A stretch of DNA of 42,375 bases from Pelagibacteraceae bacterium AG-325-C03 (GTDB lineage Bacteria; Pseudomonadota; Alphaproteobacteria; Pelagibacterales; Pelagibacteraceae). A program made the position numbers and the translations under genes. This document shows, piece by piece, positions 17,872 to 27,908 of the stretch. Positions within the stretch are counted from its first letter, which is position 1, and each line of letters begins with the position of its first letter. The stretch spans positions 1 through 42,375 of the forward strand of contig QBYC01000004.1 in NCBI GenBank assembly GCA_003283025.1. The letters run 5' to 3'. Under the pieces are notes generated by a model, which saw nothing but the letters and a program-made list of their open reading frames with translations, did no database searches and had not been told where the DNA came from.

Positions 17872-18515
17872 TGAGTAAGCAAAAGTCAGAAGTAATAAAA
17901 TATTCTAAAAAATTAAATATAACTAATTTATCCGCTTTAAGATCAGGTAACATTTCTGTGAGAGCTAAAGAAAAAGGAGTGAATGGTTTTTATATAACTC
18001 CATCAGGAAGAAAGTATTCATCTTTAAAAACAAAAGATATTGTATTTGTATCTCTTAAGGGCGTGTACGATAAAAAAAAAGGTAAACCTTCATCAGAATG
18101 GAGATTTCATCAAGATATATATGTGAATAAAAAAGAAGCTAAAGCAATTGTGCACGCACATTCAACATGCGCTACAGCTGTTTCGTCTCATCAAAAAAAT
18201 ATTCCTGCGTTTCACTATATGGTTGCAGTTGCTGGTGGTGAGGATTTAAAATGTACTAAATACGCAACTTTTGGGACAAAACAATTATCAAAAAATATTA
18301 TTAAAGCGCTTAAAAACAGATCAGCTTGTCTTATCGCAAATCACGGACAAGTTGCGTTTGGAGTTAATTTAGAAAAAACTTTTGAGCTTGCTCAAGAAAT
18401 CGAAAATATTTGCCATCAATATATAAATGCTCTAAGAATCGGAATACCTAAGATACTTTCAAAAAAAGAAATAAGAATAGTTTTAGGAAAGTTTAAAAAT
18501 TATAAAAAAGGATAA
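17871..18515 (+). CDS. class II aldolase/adducin family protein (candidate Ald2/MtnB-like)
   Basis: RSGNISVRAKEKGVNGFYITPSGRKYSSL, IVHAHSTCATAVS, LIANHGQVAFG. Confidence 0.85.
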   Translation: MSKQKSEVIKYSKKLNITNLSALRSGNISVRAKEKGVNGFYITPSGRKYSSLKTKDIVFVSLKGVYDKKKGKPSSEWRFHQDIYVNKKEAKAIVHAHSTCATAVSSHQKNIPAFHYMVAVAGGEDLKCTKYATFGTKQLSKNIIKALKNRSACLIANHGQVAFGVNLEKTFELAQEIENICHQYINALRIGIPKILSKKEIRIVLGKFKNYKKG

Positions 18516-18521
18516 TTTTAA

Positions 18522-19562
18522 ATGATCAAAGTAGGTCAACACATCACTTTAGATTTTTTAGGTGTTAAAAAAGACTATACTCCAGAATTTTACGAAAAAG
18601 TTATTTATAAAATTGCAAAAGCAGCAAAAGTAGAAATTTTAAATGTTGCTTCTCATAAATTTGAACCACAAGGTTTTACTTTAGTAGCTTTGTTATCTGA
18701 AAGCCACTTTAGCTTTCACACATTTCCAGAAAGAAGTGTAATAAGTTTTGATTTCTTCACTTGTGGTAAAGTAAATCCAAAAGTAGCATTGAAAATATTA
18801 AGAAATGAAATTCAACATGAAAGAGTTGTAACAAACGCTTTTGATAGAAGTAGCATAGGTCTATATGACGATATTTACAGTACACCTGGTCAAAAAAAAT
18901 ACTATGTTGTTAAAAACGTGCTCGAAAAATTCACTTCAAAAGCAGGTCAATTTGTTGAAGTAATGGATATTGAAGAATTTGGTCATGCTTTATTTATAGA
19001 TCATGAAATACAAGTTGCCGAAAAAGATGAAAAAATTTACAGCTCAACGTTTTTTAAATCTAGTTATGACTTAAGTAAAAAAAATAACAATATTGCTATC
19101 ATTGGTGGTGGCGACGGTGGAGTTGCAAGAGCTTGTTTAGAAAATAACTCAAATTTTATTGATTGGTTTGAACTTGATCCCGAAATAGTTGATGTTTGTT
19201 ATCGACATTTACCTAAAGTTTGTTCAAGAGTTAAAAAAAATAATAGAATTAAAACTTTTTGGGGAGACGCGTTTAAAAGTATCAAGGAAATTGAAGATTC
19301 AAAATATGATAAAATATTTGTAGATTTAAATGATGACCAATATTGTATCGATCTAGCAAAAAAAAATATGAAAAGTTTAAAAAGAATTTTAAAAAAAGGT
19401 GGTATAATAACTGCTCAAGTAGGTAGCAAAGATAAAAAACCTAAACAAGTAGAAAATTGGTGTAAAGTTTTGACAAAAAGTTTTGGAAATGTAAAAATTT
19501 CAGGCTCTTATGTCCCAAGTTTTGACTGTAACTGGAATTTTGCATCATCGATAATGAAATAA
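18522..19562 (+). CDS. speD-speE: bifunctional S-adenosylmethionine decarboxylase-spermidine synthase fusion
   Basis: N-terminal SpeD signature SESHFSFHTFPERSVISFDFFTCG with ESH cleavage context; C-terminal aminopropyltransferase IIGGGDGGVARACLE...WFELDPEIVDVCYRHLP. Confidence 0.9.
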   Translation: MIKVGQHITLDFLGVKKDYTPEFYEKVIYKIAKAAKVEILNVASHKFEPQGFTLVALLSESHFSFHTFPERSVISFDFFTCGKVNPKVALKILRNEIQHERVVTNAFDRSSIGLYDDIYSTPGQKKYYVVKNVLEKFTSKAGQFVEVMDIEEFGHALFIDHEIQVAEKDEKIYSSTFFKSSYDLSKKNNNIAIIGGGDGGVARACLENNSNFIDWFELDPEIVDVCYRHLPKVCSRVKKNNRIKTFWGDAFKSIKEIEDSKYDKIFVDLNDDQYCIDLAKKNMKSLKRILKKGGIITAQVGSKDKKPKQVENWCKVLTKSFGNVKISGSYVPSFDCNWNFASSIMK

Positions 19563-20441
19563 TTAATTTTTTGGCCTATAGTATGAACCCAAACAAGTAA
19601 TTGCAGAAAAAATCCCAAGCAATTCTATTGTATTTATTTTTAAATTTTTAAAATCCATCCTAAAAATATTGATGGTAAAGTTAATAAAAATTTTAATCAT
19701 GCTTGGAAATATTTTTTTCAGGGCATATAAGTAATTAAAATTTTTTTGAAAGTAATAAAATTTTGACCAATTATAATGAAATGCTCTAGTTTTGTTTACT
19801 AAATTCGAATAATTCTTAGGTAAAGAACTTGATCCATAGTGATGAAACTTTATTTTACGAGCTACATATAACTTTTCACCGTTTTTTTGAAGATTTCTGG
19901 TAAAATCTACTGTTTCAAAATACAAAAAAAATCTTTCATCAAATAAATAATTTTTAATAATATTTTTATTAACTAAAAAATTATTATCAATTGTATCTAC
20001 TTCTATAATATCAAATTCTTTAAAAACTTTTCGGGAATAAATATTTTTTAAAGATAAAATATTATAATTCTTGTAACTTTTTTCTTTTTTGTATATTGGA
20101 GATATAACACCAAAATTTTTAATCATTTTAGCACACTTAATAAGATTTTTTATTGCTTTATCATTTATATTTAAATCTGGATTATTTAAAAAAACTAACT
20201 TAGTTTTTGCTTTTTTTATACCTAAATTATAACTTGCAGCTAATCCTAGATTTTTTTTTGGTATCACAACATTAATATTTTTAAAATTATCCTCTAATCT
20301 TTTTTTTATTCTCACATCACATGAATTTTCAATAATTATTGTTTGATATTTATTCTTAAGTTGGTTTAGAATTTTATTTAAAAGATGTTCGCTTTTATAA
20401 GAACTAAAGACTAAAGTTAAATCATTATTCATATTTCTCAA
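19563..20441 (-). CDS. glycosyltransferase family 2
   Basis: LVFSSYKSEHLLNKIL, KNLGLAASYNLGIKKA; paralog of 11102-11935. Confidence 0.8.
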   Translation of the reverse strand: MRNMNNDLTLVFSSYKSEHLLNKILNQLKNKYQTIIIENSCDVRIKKRLEDNFKNINVVIPKKNLGLAASYNLGIKKAKTKLVFLNNPDLNINDKAIKNLIKCAKMIKNFGVISPIYKKEKSYKNYNILSLKNIYSRKVFKEFDIIEVDTIDNNFLVNKNIIKNYLFDERFFLYFETVDFTRNLQKNGEKLYVARKIKFHHYGSSSLPKNYSNLVNKTRAFHYNWSKFYYFQKNFNYLYALKKIFPSMIKIFINFTINIFRMDFKNLKINTIELLGIFSAITCLGSYYRPKN

Positions 20442-21150
20442 TAATTTTTATTAGATCTTCATATTCAATCAAATTTAAATATTCTTTATAATTATTTGCA
20501 TAATCATTAAATTTTAATTTTTTAAAATTATCTAAATTTAATTTTAGAAGATTTCTGTTTGTTCTGTTTAAAATTACTCCTAGGCCTTCGTCTGCGTAAC
20601 AACAATAAGTATCTAAATTATCTTTTGTCCTAACTTCTAAAAATGCTTTCCAAGTATCACCGTTCCAATTTAATTGAGATCTTGGCACTGCTTGATAATA
20701 GTAATTTCGCGGCATACAATCATGCATCATTATCATGCCTCCTTTGTTTAGAAATTTTAAGGAGTTAATAATATCCTTTTTAACTTGTGCATAATGATGA
20801 AGTCCATCAATAAAAATGAAGTCAAATGATTGATTATTTTCAATAAAAAAATTATCACTAGTCTTTCTTACATTGCCACCAGACACAGGATCTACACCTA
20901 TTTTTTTTTCGCATTTTATAAATCCATATAAATCATCTTTAAAGGTTCCAATTTCTAGATAACTTTTATAATTTTTAATATCTATAATATTTTGAACAAT
21001 TTGGGTTCTTTTTTTTTTATTATCAAATGAAATATTTATTTCCTTAGTATTTCTTCCTTCAACTACAAAATGAAAAAAGTATAATATTTTCATAAAATTT
21101 TTACTTATAAATAATCTTTGTATTTTTTTATTTAAATATTTTTTTAACAT
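20425..21150 (-). CDS. class I SAM-dependent methyltransferase (Methyltransf_24-like)
   Basis: YLEIGTF, KIGVDPVSGGNVRKTSDNFF, FDFIFIDGLHHYAQVKKDI; paralog of 5589-6278. Confidence 0.75.
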   Translation of the reverse strand: MLKKYLNKKIQRLFISKNFMKILYFFHFVVEGRNTKEINISFDNKKKRTQIVQNIIDIKNYKSYLEIGTFKDDLYGFIKCEKKIGVDPVSGGNVRKTSDNFFIENNQSFDFIFIDGLHHYAQVKKDIINSLKFLNKGGMIMMHDCMPRNYYYQAVPRSQLNWNGDTWKAFLEVRTKDNLDTYCCYADEGLGVILNRTNRNLLKLNLDNFKKLKFNDYANNYKEYLNLIEYEDLIKIIEKYE

Positions 21151-21220
21151 TGTTTTTTATTCTTATTTTTTAACAATTATTTAGATAGATGAGAATTATT
21201 AATTAAGCTAGAATATATAC

Positions 21221-22018
21221 ATGTTTAAAGTTTCTTGTATACAATTAAAATCTAATAATAGTATTCAACAAAATATAATTAGAACTAAAAAATTAATAAT
21301 TAAAGCCGTTAAACAAAAAACTGATTTTATTTTGACACCCGAGGCATCGTCAGTTTTTTCATTAAAAAAAAAACAACTTTTAAATCATTGCACCTCCATG
21401 TCTAAAGATATTTATTTGAAGTCAATTAAAAACTTAGCAAAAAAATATAAAAAATGGATTTTAATTGGATCACTTATAATAAAGTTGCCAAAAAATAGAT
21501 TGGTCAATAGATCTGTATTAATTGATAAAAATGGAAAAATAAGAACTTTTTACGATAAAATCCATATGTATAATGTCAAATTAAGCAAAAAAGAGAAATA
21601 TTCAGAGTCAAAAATATTTTCGGCTGGAAAAAAATTAAAATCATTTAAACTTCCTTGGGGCAAAATTGGTCTCTCAATTTGTTACGATTTAAGATTTCCG
21701 AATTTATATAGAAAATTATCTAAAGCTGGATCAGTCTTTTTATCAATCCCATCTGCTTTTACAGAAACAACTGGTAAAAGACATTGGCATTCACTTTTGA
21801 AAGCAAGAGCTATAGAAAATTTTTGTTTTGTTTTTGCACCGGCTCAAGGAGGAAAACACTACGATGGTAGAAAAACTTTTGGGCACACAATGGTTATTTC
21901 GCCTGATGGGAAAATTTTAAAAGAGTTAAAAAAATCTGAGGGGGTAATTACAGTTTCTATTGATCCTGCATTACCAAAAAAATTGAGATCTATTATACCA
22001 AGCTTGGAAGCAGATTAA
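21221..22018 (+). CDS. carbon-nitrogen hydrolase family protein (Nit-like)
   Basis: FILTPEASS, YDKIHMYNV, GLSICYDLRFPNLYRKLS, HWHSLLKARAIEN. Confidence 0.9.
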   Translation: MFKVSCIQLKSNNSIQQNIIRTKKLIIKAVKQKTDFILTPEASSVFSLKKKQLLNHCTSMSKDIYLKSIKNLAKKYKKWILIGSLIIKLPKNRLVNRSVLIDKNGKIRTFYDKIHMYNVKLSKKEKYSESKIFSAGKKLKSFKLPWGKIGLSICYDLRFPNLYRKLSKAGSVFLSIPSAFTETTGKRHWHSLLKARAIENFCFVFAPAQGGKHYDGRKTFGHTMVISPDGKILKELKKSEGVITVSIDPALPKKLRSIIPSLEAD

Positions 22019-22414
22019 TTATTTGTAAGATTTTACCTCTTTAATATTAGATCCAAGAATGTTGTTAATAGCTAATTTAATTTTAGCTCTTTCATCATTA
22101 AATTTGTAGACGTTCCTCGCTAAATTTATAAAATTTTTTCCAAATTTGCTATTTTTTTCTGCATCTCGTTTTTTATTCTCCACATCCCAAAGCTTAGAAT
22201 TAATTTTTTTAAGTTCTTTTTTATAGGTTGAAATTGAGGTTTCATCAGGAATAAACTTTTTCATAGTTTCAATTAAAGAAGACAATTCCTTTTCAACATC
22301 AATAAGTTTTACTCTATCTTTTATCTTTTCTTTTTTTATTTCTAAAATTGTAATTTTATCTATGAGTTCCCCAGCTGAAATTTCAGCCAAAATTTTGTTT
22401 AATTTATTGATCAT
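22019..22414 (-). CDS. DUF6165-like small protein
   Basis: EISAGELIDKITILEIKKEKI; near glycosyltransferases. Confidence 0.6.
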   Translation of the reverse strand: MINKLNKILAEISAGELIDKITILEIKKEKIKDRVKLIDVEKELSSLIETMKKFIPDETSISTYKKELKKINSKLWDVENKKRDAEKNSKFGKNFINLARNVYKFNDERAKIKLAINNILGSNIKEVKSYK

Positions 22415-22459
22415 ATTTTACTTTACTATATCACTGTTAAAAATATACTCAGAATTATA

Positions 22460-23392
22460 ATGTCAAATATATTGATAATCAAACATGGATCTTTAGGCGA
22501 TCTAATACAAGCTAATGGAGCCTTTAAGGATATAAAAATCTTTTATTCAAATAGGAAAATTTTTCTACTTACTGTTCAACCTTATTCAATATTTATGTCT
22601 GAATGCCCTTATATAGATGGAGTAATCATAGATAAGAGACTTCCTAGGTGGAACTTATTTTATTTAAAAAATTTAAAAGATAATTTAGCTAGGTTTGACA
22701 TTACAAAAGTTTTTGATTTACAAAATTCTAACAGAACGAAATTTTATAAAAAATTTATAATTAAGAATGTAGAATGGTCATCTTCAGAAACATCCTTAGA
22801 ACCAGGTCAAACAAAAGAGGAATTTAATAAAGAGCCTGTTCTTGATAGAATGAAGATACAGCTTAAAAAAAATGGCATCGAAACAAAATATGTTAAAAAT
22901 ATTGATTTGAACTGGGCCACTAAAAATATTTCAAAGTTAATCAGACAATATGCAAATAATGAATATATCTTATTATTTCCATTCTGTTCAAAAAAACATG
23001 AAAAAAAAAAATGGCCTTATTTCAAGGAATTAATTTTTAAATTAAAAACAGATTATAAAAATAAATATCCGATACTTTTGGCCCCTGGACCAAATGAAAT
23101 TGACGAAGCTAGACAACTTAATGCTAAGGTAGTTTTAGAAAATAACAAACCTGTAGATATTAAAACTTTAATTTCACTTATAAATAATGCTAAATTTATC
23201 ATAGCTAATGATACAGGACCTGCCCATATAGCATCTCATTTAAACAAGAAGGGATTAGTTTTATTCGGTAGCCATACAACTGCAAAAAAAGTAAGTATTG
23301 AGAATCTTAATTTTAAAGCTTTAAGTGTAAAGGATCTTAAAGATTTAAATATTGAAAAAGTTGTAAGTGAAATTAAATCAAGATTAGATTAA
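22460..23392 (+). CDS. glycosyltransferase family 9 (ADP-heptose:LPS heptosyltransferase-like)
   Basis: ILIIKHGSLGDLIQANGAFKDI, FIIANDTGPAHIASHL. Confidence 0.88.
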   Translation: MSNILIIKHGSLGDLIQANGAFKDIKIFYSNRKIFLLTVQPYSIFMSECPYIDGVIIDKRLPRWNLFYLKNLKDNLARFDITKVFDLQNSNRTKFYKKFIIKNVEWSSSETSLEPGQTKEEFNKEPVLDRMKIQLKKNGIETKYVKNIDLNWATKNISKLIRQYANNEYILLFPFCSKKHEKKKWPYFKELIFKLKTDYKNKYPILLAPGPNEIDEARQLNAKVVLENNKPVDIKTLISLINNAKFIIANDTGPAHIASHLNKKGLVLFGSHTTAKKVSIENLNFKALSVKDLKDLNIEKVVSEIKSRLD

Positions 23393-24475
23393 TTCGATAT
23401 ATTTTTTAATAATTTTATTCCAACTAAAATCTTTTGAAAATTCTAATGCATTAGATCCGAGTTTTTTATAGTTATTATTATCTAAAATTTTTAGCGAAGT
23501 TTCATACAGTGAGTTTAGATCATTTCCGTTACAGAGATATCCAGTTAAGCCACTTTTTATTGCATCCTTCTCACCTCCATAAATACCACCTATCGATGGA
23601 GTTCCATATGATGCAGCCTCAATATACGTAATACCAAATCCCTCCACTGATTTTTTATAAATTACAGAGGGCATAACCAAAACATCTGATTTTTTCAATA
23701 AAGCAACTTTTTCTTGTTCGGTAGATTTAAAAATTAATTCTACTTTGTTATCTAAATCTAATTCACTTTTTAATTTTTCAAGATTTTTTCTCTCCTCACC
23801 ATCTCCTATAGAAACATATTTGAGACTTGGAAACTTTGGTAATAAGTTTTTAATTGTCATTATAATATTCCGGTGACTTTTTCTTCCATCTAGTCTAGAT
23901 ACAGTAATTAATTTTGGATTAGCAGCGCCAAAAACCTTTTCAGCAAATTCCATAGCTTCATCATTAATTACAATTGGATAGTTGCAACCAGGGTTTATGA
24001 CTTGAACGTTCTTAATTTTAACACCTATTTTTAAAGAGAGTTCTTTAGTAAATCTTGAGTTAGCTATTATATGGTCAGCTTTAGCTAAAGCTTTTAAACA
24101 TCTTTTATTTAAAGAGGAACCAACTTGATGGTTAATTTCTTTAGAATGTATTAAACAAAATGATTTAGTTTTTTTTAATATTTCCTCATTTATATTCTCA
24201 ATACTTTTCCAGTGATCAAAAAAAGAAGCCCTAGGACTGTTATTTGAAATAAATTCTTTTATTAAATTTGCTTTTCTGTATTTTCTAAATATTTTTAATC
24301 CAGTTACTCTTTCAATATTCAATTTAGAATTTTGATCGTAATTATCTGCATTGTCAAAGTTATCAGCAAAAACTTTTACAGGGCCATGATCAAGCAAAGC
24401 ATTTGATAAACCTTCCATAAGGTTTTGCATTCCCCCTAAGTCTGGAGGAAAATTTCTCGTTGCAACTAAGAACAT
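23384..24475 (-). CDS. glycosyltransferase family 4
   Basis: NFPPDLGGMQNLMEGL, LITVSRLDGRKSHRNIIM, SVEGFGITYIEAASYGTPSIGG. Confidence 0.9.
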   Translation of the reverse strand: MFLVATRNFPPDLGGMQNLMEGLSNALLDHGPVKVFADNFDNADNYDQNSKLNIERVTGLKIFRKYRKANLIKEFISNNSPRASFFDHWKSIENINEEILKKTKSFCLIHSKEINHQVGSSLNKRCLKALAKADHIIANSRFTKELSLKIGVKIKNVQVINPGCNYPIVINDEAMEFAEKVFGAANPKLITVSRLDGRKSHRNIIMTIKNLLPKFPSLKYVSIGDGEERKNLEKLKSELDLDNKVELIFKSTEQEKVALLKKSDVLVMPSVIYKKSVEGFGITYIEAASYGTPSIGGIYGGEKDAIKSGLTGYLCNGNDLNSLYETSLKILDNNNYKKLGSNALEFSKDFSWNKIIKKYIELI

Positions 24476-25032
24476 TAATTAAACCACTTTATGTTACAGC
24501 CCATACTTGGAATTTGTTTATCGGGACCCTTTTGAGTTTTAGCTATTATTTTCATAGCCACTTTTAAATCACTTTCTGAATTATTAATTGGTTTAAAATC
24601 TTTAAGCGCTTTAAAACGACCTCTATACTGTAGCTCTAAATTTATATTATAACCAAAAAAATCGGGTGTGCATACCGCACCATATTTTCTAGCAACTTCT
24701 TGAGATTCATCAAATAAATAATTTATTTCACCAAATGTGTTTGACTTTGCAAACTCAGCCATTTTTTCAAAAGAATCTTCAGGATAATTTCTTACGTCAT
24801 TAGACATTATTGCAACAGAATTTATACCCTTTTTTTTTAATTCATTGCAATCTATTGCAAGGTCTTTGATAATAGCTTTCACGTAAGGGCAATGATTACA
24901 AATAAACATTACTAAAGTAGCTTTTTCACCTTTGATATCATCTAAAGTTATAAATTCATTATTAATTGATTTTAGTTTGAAATTCTCAGCTTTTTTTCCG
25001 AAATCGCATACTGGGGTTTTAGTAAGAGCCAT
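24475..25032 (-). CDS. thioredoxin-like / peroxiredoxin-like protein
   Basis: ATLVMFICNHCPYVKAI, AVCTPDFFGY. Confidence 0.85.
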   Translation of the reverse strand: MALTKTPVCDFGKKAENFKLKSINNEFITLDDIKGEKATLVMFICNHCPYVKAIIKDLAIDCNELKKKGINSVAIMSNDVRNYPEDSFEKMAEFAKSNTFGEINYLFDESQEVARKYGAVCTPDFFGYNINLELQYRGRFKALKDFKPINNSESDLKVAMKIIAKTQKGPDKQIPSMGCNIKWFN

Positions 25033-25073
25033 AATGTATTATAAATTAATTAATTTTATATTACAGCAATATT

Positions 25074-25577
25074 ATGATTTACGATTTTGAGGGACATACT
25101 CCAAAAATAGATCCAGGAAGTTGGCTAGCTCCTAATGCTATAATCATCGGAAAGGTTGAACTTAAAAAAAATTCAAATATTTGGTTTAATACAACCTTGA
25201 GAGGGGACCTTGAACCTATCATCATTGGAGAAAATTCAAACATTCAAGACGGAAGTGTAATTCATACTGACCCAGGTTGTCCAACAATAGTTGGTAATGG
25301 CGTAACAGTAGGACACATGGTTATGCTTCACGGTTGTAAAATTGCAGATGATTGTTTAATAGGAATTGGTTCAACCATTTTAAACAAAACAAAAATTGGT
25401 AAAAATTGTATCATTGGTGCCAACACACTCGTGACAGAAAACAAAATCATACCGGAAAGATCACTGGTTCTTGGAAGCCCAGGTAAAGTAGTGAGACAAG
25501 TTACTGATGAAGAGATTAAACATATAAAAGAAAATGCCAAAGATTATGTCGAAAATTTTAAAAAATATAAGAAATAG
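25074..25577 (+). CDS. gamma carbonic anhydrase family protein
   Basis: Left-handed beta-helix hexapeptide pattern; SNIWFNTTLRGDLEPIIIGENSNIQDGSVIHTDPG, VGHMVMLHGC. Confidence 0.92.
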   Translation: MIYDFEGHTPKIDPGSWLAPNAIIIGKVELKKNSNIWFNTTLRGDLEPIIIGENSNIQDGSVIHTDPGCPTIVGNGVTVGHMVMLHGCKIADDCLIGIGSTILNKTKIGKNCIIGANTLVTENKIIPERSLVLGSPGKVVRQVTDEEIKHIKENAKDYVENFKKYKK

Positions 25578-26355
25578 TTTTTTTTTATTAGTATTTTTAC
25601 ATGCAGGGTTTTCAAATTTGGAAGCAAAGAATAGTAAAGATGTTTCTAATACTGAGGTGAAAAAAAAAACAATTTCCCACAAAAAAAAATATTCTTTAAA
25701 TTTAGTTAATAGTAAAGATGGTCACCCTGTAAGATCAGGAACAAAATCTTATAGATTTGAAGTTAGACTAGGCGATTGTGGCAAAGATAGTAGCCATGAT
25801 GATTGTAAAAAAGATAGACAAAGAACTGAACTTCAGTTTAAAAAACATCAAATGGGTAAAAAAGATCATTGGTATTCTGCATCAATATATTTAACCAAAG
25901 ATTATAAATCAATAGCTCCAGTCAGAACTACTTTTGTACAACTTTATGAAAGAGGCTGGAAACCTATACTTATGTTGACTGACAGAACTGGTGAGTGGTT
26001 TGAGGTTGGAAGAATGTGGAGCGGTGAGTATGTTGAAATGAAAAAGGCATTAAGGATAAATGATATGAGAGGTAAATGGACAGATGTGATAATTAATGCT
26101 CGGTACTCAAGAGAAGAAAGCGGCTATATAAAAGTTTGGGTAAATAATAAATTGATAATGAATGCTGAGAACATAAAAAATATTACACCATATACTAAAA
26201 GAGGTGTTGGATTGGATTTTGGAATCTATCAAACTTTCGTTAGTGGTTGGAAAAGACAACATGGAGAAAAGCTTTATCCAAATATGGTTGTTTATTTTGA
26301 TGAAGTAAATTTAGGTTCGACTAAAGAAAAGGTGATTAAAAATCTAGGGAACTAA
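25546..26355 (+). CDS. secreted heparin-lyase-like polysaccharide lyase
   Basis: Track ORF 25534; MSKILKNIRNSFFLLVFLHAGFSNLEA leader from 25546; RFEVRLGDC, DRQRTELQFKKHQMG, HWYSASIYL, WTDVIINARYS, GVGLDFGIYQ. Confidence 0.65.
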   Translation: MSKILKNIRNSFFLLVFLHAGFSNLEAKNSKDVSNTEVKKKTISHKKKYSLNLVNSKDGHPVRSGTKSYRFEVRLGDCGKDSSHDDCKKDRQRTELQFKKHQMGKKDHWYSASIYLTKDYKSIAPVRTTFVQLYERGWKPILMLTDRTGEWFEVGRMWSGEYVEMKKALRINDMRGKWTDVIINARYSREESGYIKVWVNNKLIMNAENIKNITPYTKRGVGLDFGIYQTFVSGWKRQHGEKLYPNMVVYFDEVNLGSTKEKVIKNLGN

Positions 26356-26952
26356 CCAAGTAAATTTTTTGTATCCATTTAAATCAATTAATGCTCTTCT
26401 ATGACCTTTGGCTGCCAAATAAAGCCATTCAATACTTTTAATCTTACATTTAATTACACAAAAATTTTTATAACCGGCTTCACTTTCTTCTTTAGTAAAA
26501 TTAAAGTTGTCAAATTTATTGTCCAAACCTGATGTCGGTTTCTCCGACTTAGTGCCTGGCCCATTAGCCACTAAATAACATTTTCTGCTAATATGTCCTG
26601 TTTTTTCCCACGACTCTTTCGTAATATCATTTTTATAATTTACTTCACACTCCGATTTAATTCTAATTTGAATTTTTTCTTCTTTACTATAGAATATAAT
26701 TGAACAGTTAGAATTTTTTTTAATTTTTTCTATTTTTGAGGATCTAATATCACTATGATATTGGATAAAATTTTTTTTTTGATCTGCTTTTCTTAATACA
26801 ACAACTCTTCCATCTAAATCTTTATCATTCCCACAAATAAATACAGGAGTTCTAAATTCTGATGACCTATCTTTTACTGCATTAGATAATAGATCCCATA
26901 TTTTTTTTTCAATTTCTTTAGAATTTTCGTAATAACTTACTTTTTCAGACAC
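26344..26952 (-). CDS. pyridoxamine 5'-phosphate oxidase family protein
   Basis: RVVVLRKADQKKNFIQYHSDIRSSKIEKIKKNSNCSIIFYS. Confidence 0.8.
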   Translation of the reverse strand: MSEKVSYYENSKEIEKKIWDLLSNAVKDRSSEFRTPVFICGNDKDLDGRVVVLRKADQKKNFIQYHSDIRSSKIEKIKKNSNCSIIFYSKEEKIQIRIKSECEVNYKNDITKESWEKTGHISRKCYLVANGPGTKSEKPTSGLDNKFDNFNFTKEESEAGYKNFCVIKCKIKSIEWLYLAAKGHRRALIDLNGYKKFTWLVP

Positions 26953-26955
26953 GAT

Positions 26956-27825
26956 TTATTTTCTAAATCTTTTAATTAAGCTTGAGGTATCCCATCTTTG
27001 TCCACCCATTTTTTGAACTTCAGCATAATATTCATCAATAATTTTAGTAATGGGTAAGGGCGAATTATTTTTTTTTGCTTCATCCATTGCAATCTTTAAA
27101 TCTTTTCTCATCCAATCTACAGCAAAACCATAATCAAATTTATCTTCAATCATTGTTTTATGTCTATTTTCCATCTGCCAAGATTGAGCAGCACCTTTTG
27201 AAATTACTTCAATTACATCATACATATTTAATCCAGCATTAACTCCAAAATTAATTGCTTCAGATAAACCTTGAACGAGACCGGCAATGCAAATTTGGTT
27301 AACCATCTTAGTTAATTGACCACTTCCCGAAGGGCCAAGTAATTTTATCTTTTTACTATAGCAATCTATAATGGGCTCGGCTTTTTTGAATGGAGCTTCA
27401 TCACCTCCAACCATAACTGTAAGTATTCCACCTTCAGCCCCAGCTTGCCCACCTGAGATAGGGGCATCTAAGAAATCAAAACCTTTTACTTTCGCTTCTT
27501 GATATAACTCTTTAGCGATATTGGCTGAAGCGGTTGTATTATCAATATAGATCGAACCTTTTTTTGCTGTCTTAAACAATCCCTTATCACCTAAAGTTAC
27601 TTCTTTTAAATCATTATCGTTACCGACACATGTAAAAATAAAGTCACTATCTTTAGCTGCTTCCATAGGAGTATCCGCAACATTACCTTTGTATTCTTTT
27701 GCCCACTTTTCAGCTTTAGCTTTGGTACGATTATATACAGTTACATTGTGATTAGCTTTTGAAATATAACCAGCCATTGGATAACCCATGACTCCTAAAC
27801 CAATGAACGAAATTTTAAATGACAT
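26956..27825 (-). CDS. NAD-dependent beta-hydroxyacid dehydrogenase (tartronate semialdehyde reductase-like)
   Basis: ISFIGLGVMGYPMAGYI, FLDAPISGGQAGAEGGILTVMVGG, KMVNQICIAG. Confidence 0.9.
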   Translation of the reverse strand: MSFKISFIGLGVMGYPMAGYISKANHNVTVYNRTKAKAEKWAKEYKGNVADTPMEAAKDSDFIFTCVGNDNDLKEVTLGDKGLFKTAKKGSIYIDNTTASANIAKELYQEAKVKGFDFLDAPISGGQAGAEGGILTVMVGGDEAPFKKAEPIIDCYSKKIKLLGPSGSGQLTKMVNQICIAGLVQGLSEAINFGVNAGLNMYDVIEVISKGAAQSWQMENRHKTMIEDKFDYGFAVDWMRKDLKIAMDEAKKNNSPLPITKIIDEYYAEVQKMGGQRWDTSSLIKRFRK

Positions 27826-27908
27826 AATTTTTTTCCTTAAATATAATTTGTTGAATTATTATCAAGTTTATAATATTTAGTATTTAATTATAGTATCATA
27901 TTTTATTT

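Noticed and set aside
25328-25682. Minus-strand ORFs 25328-25540 and 25461-25682
   Set aside because: Antisense to gamma-CA and the lyase leader
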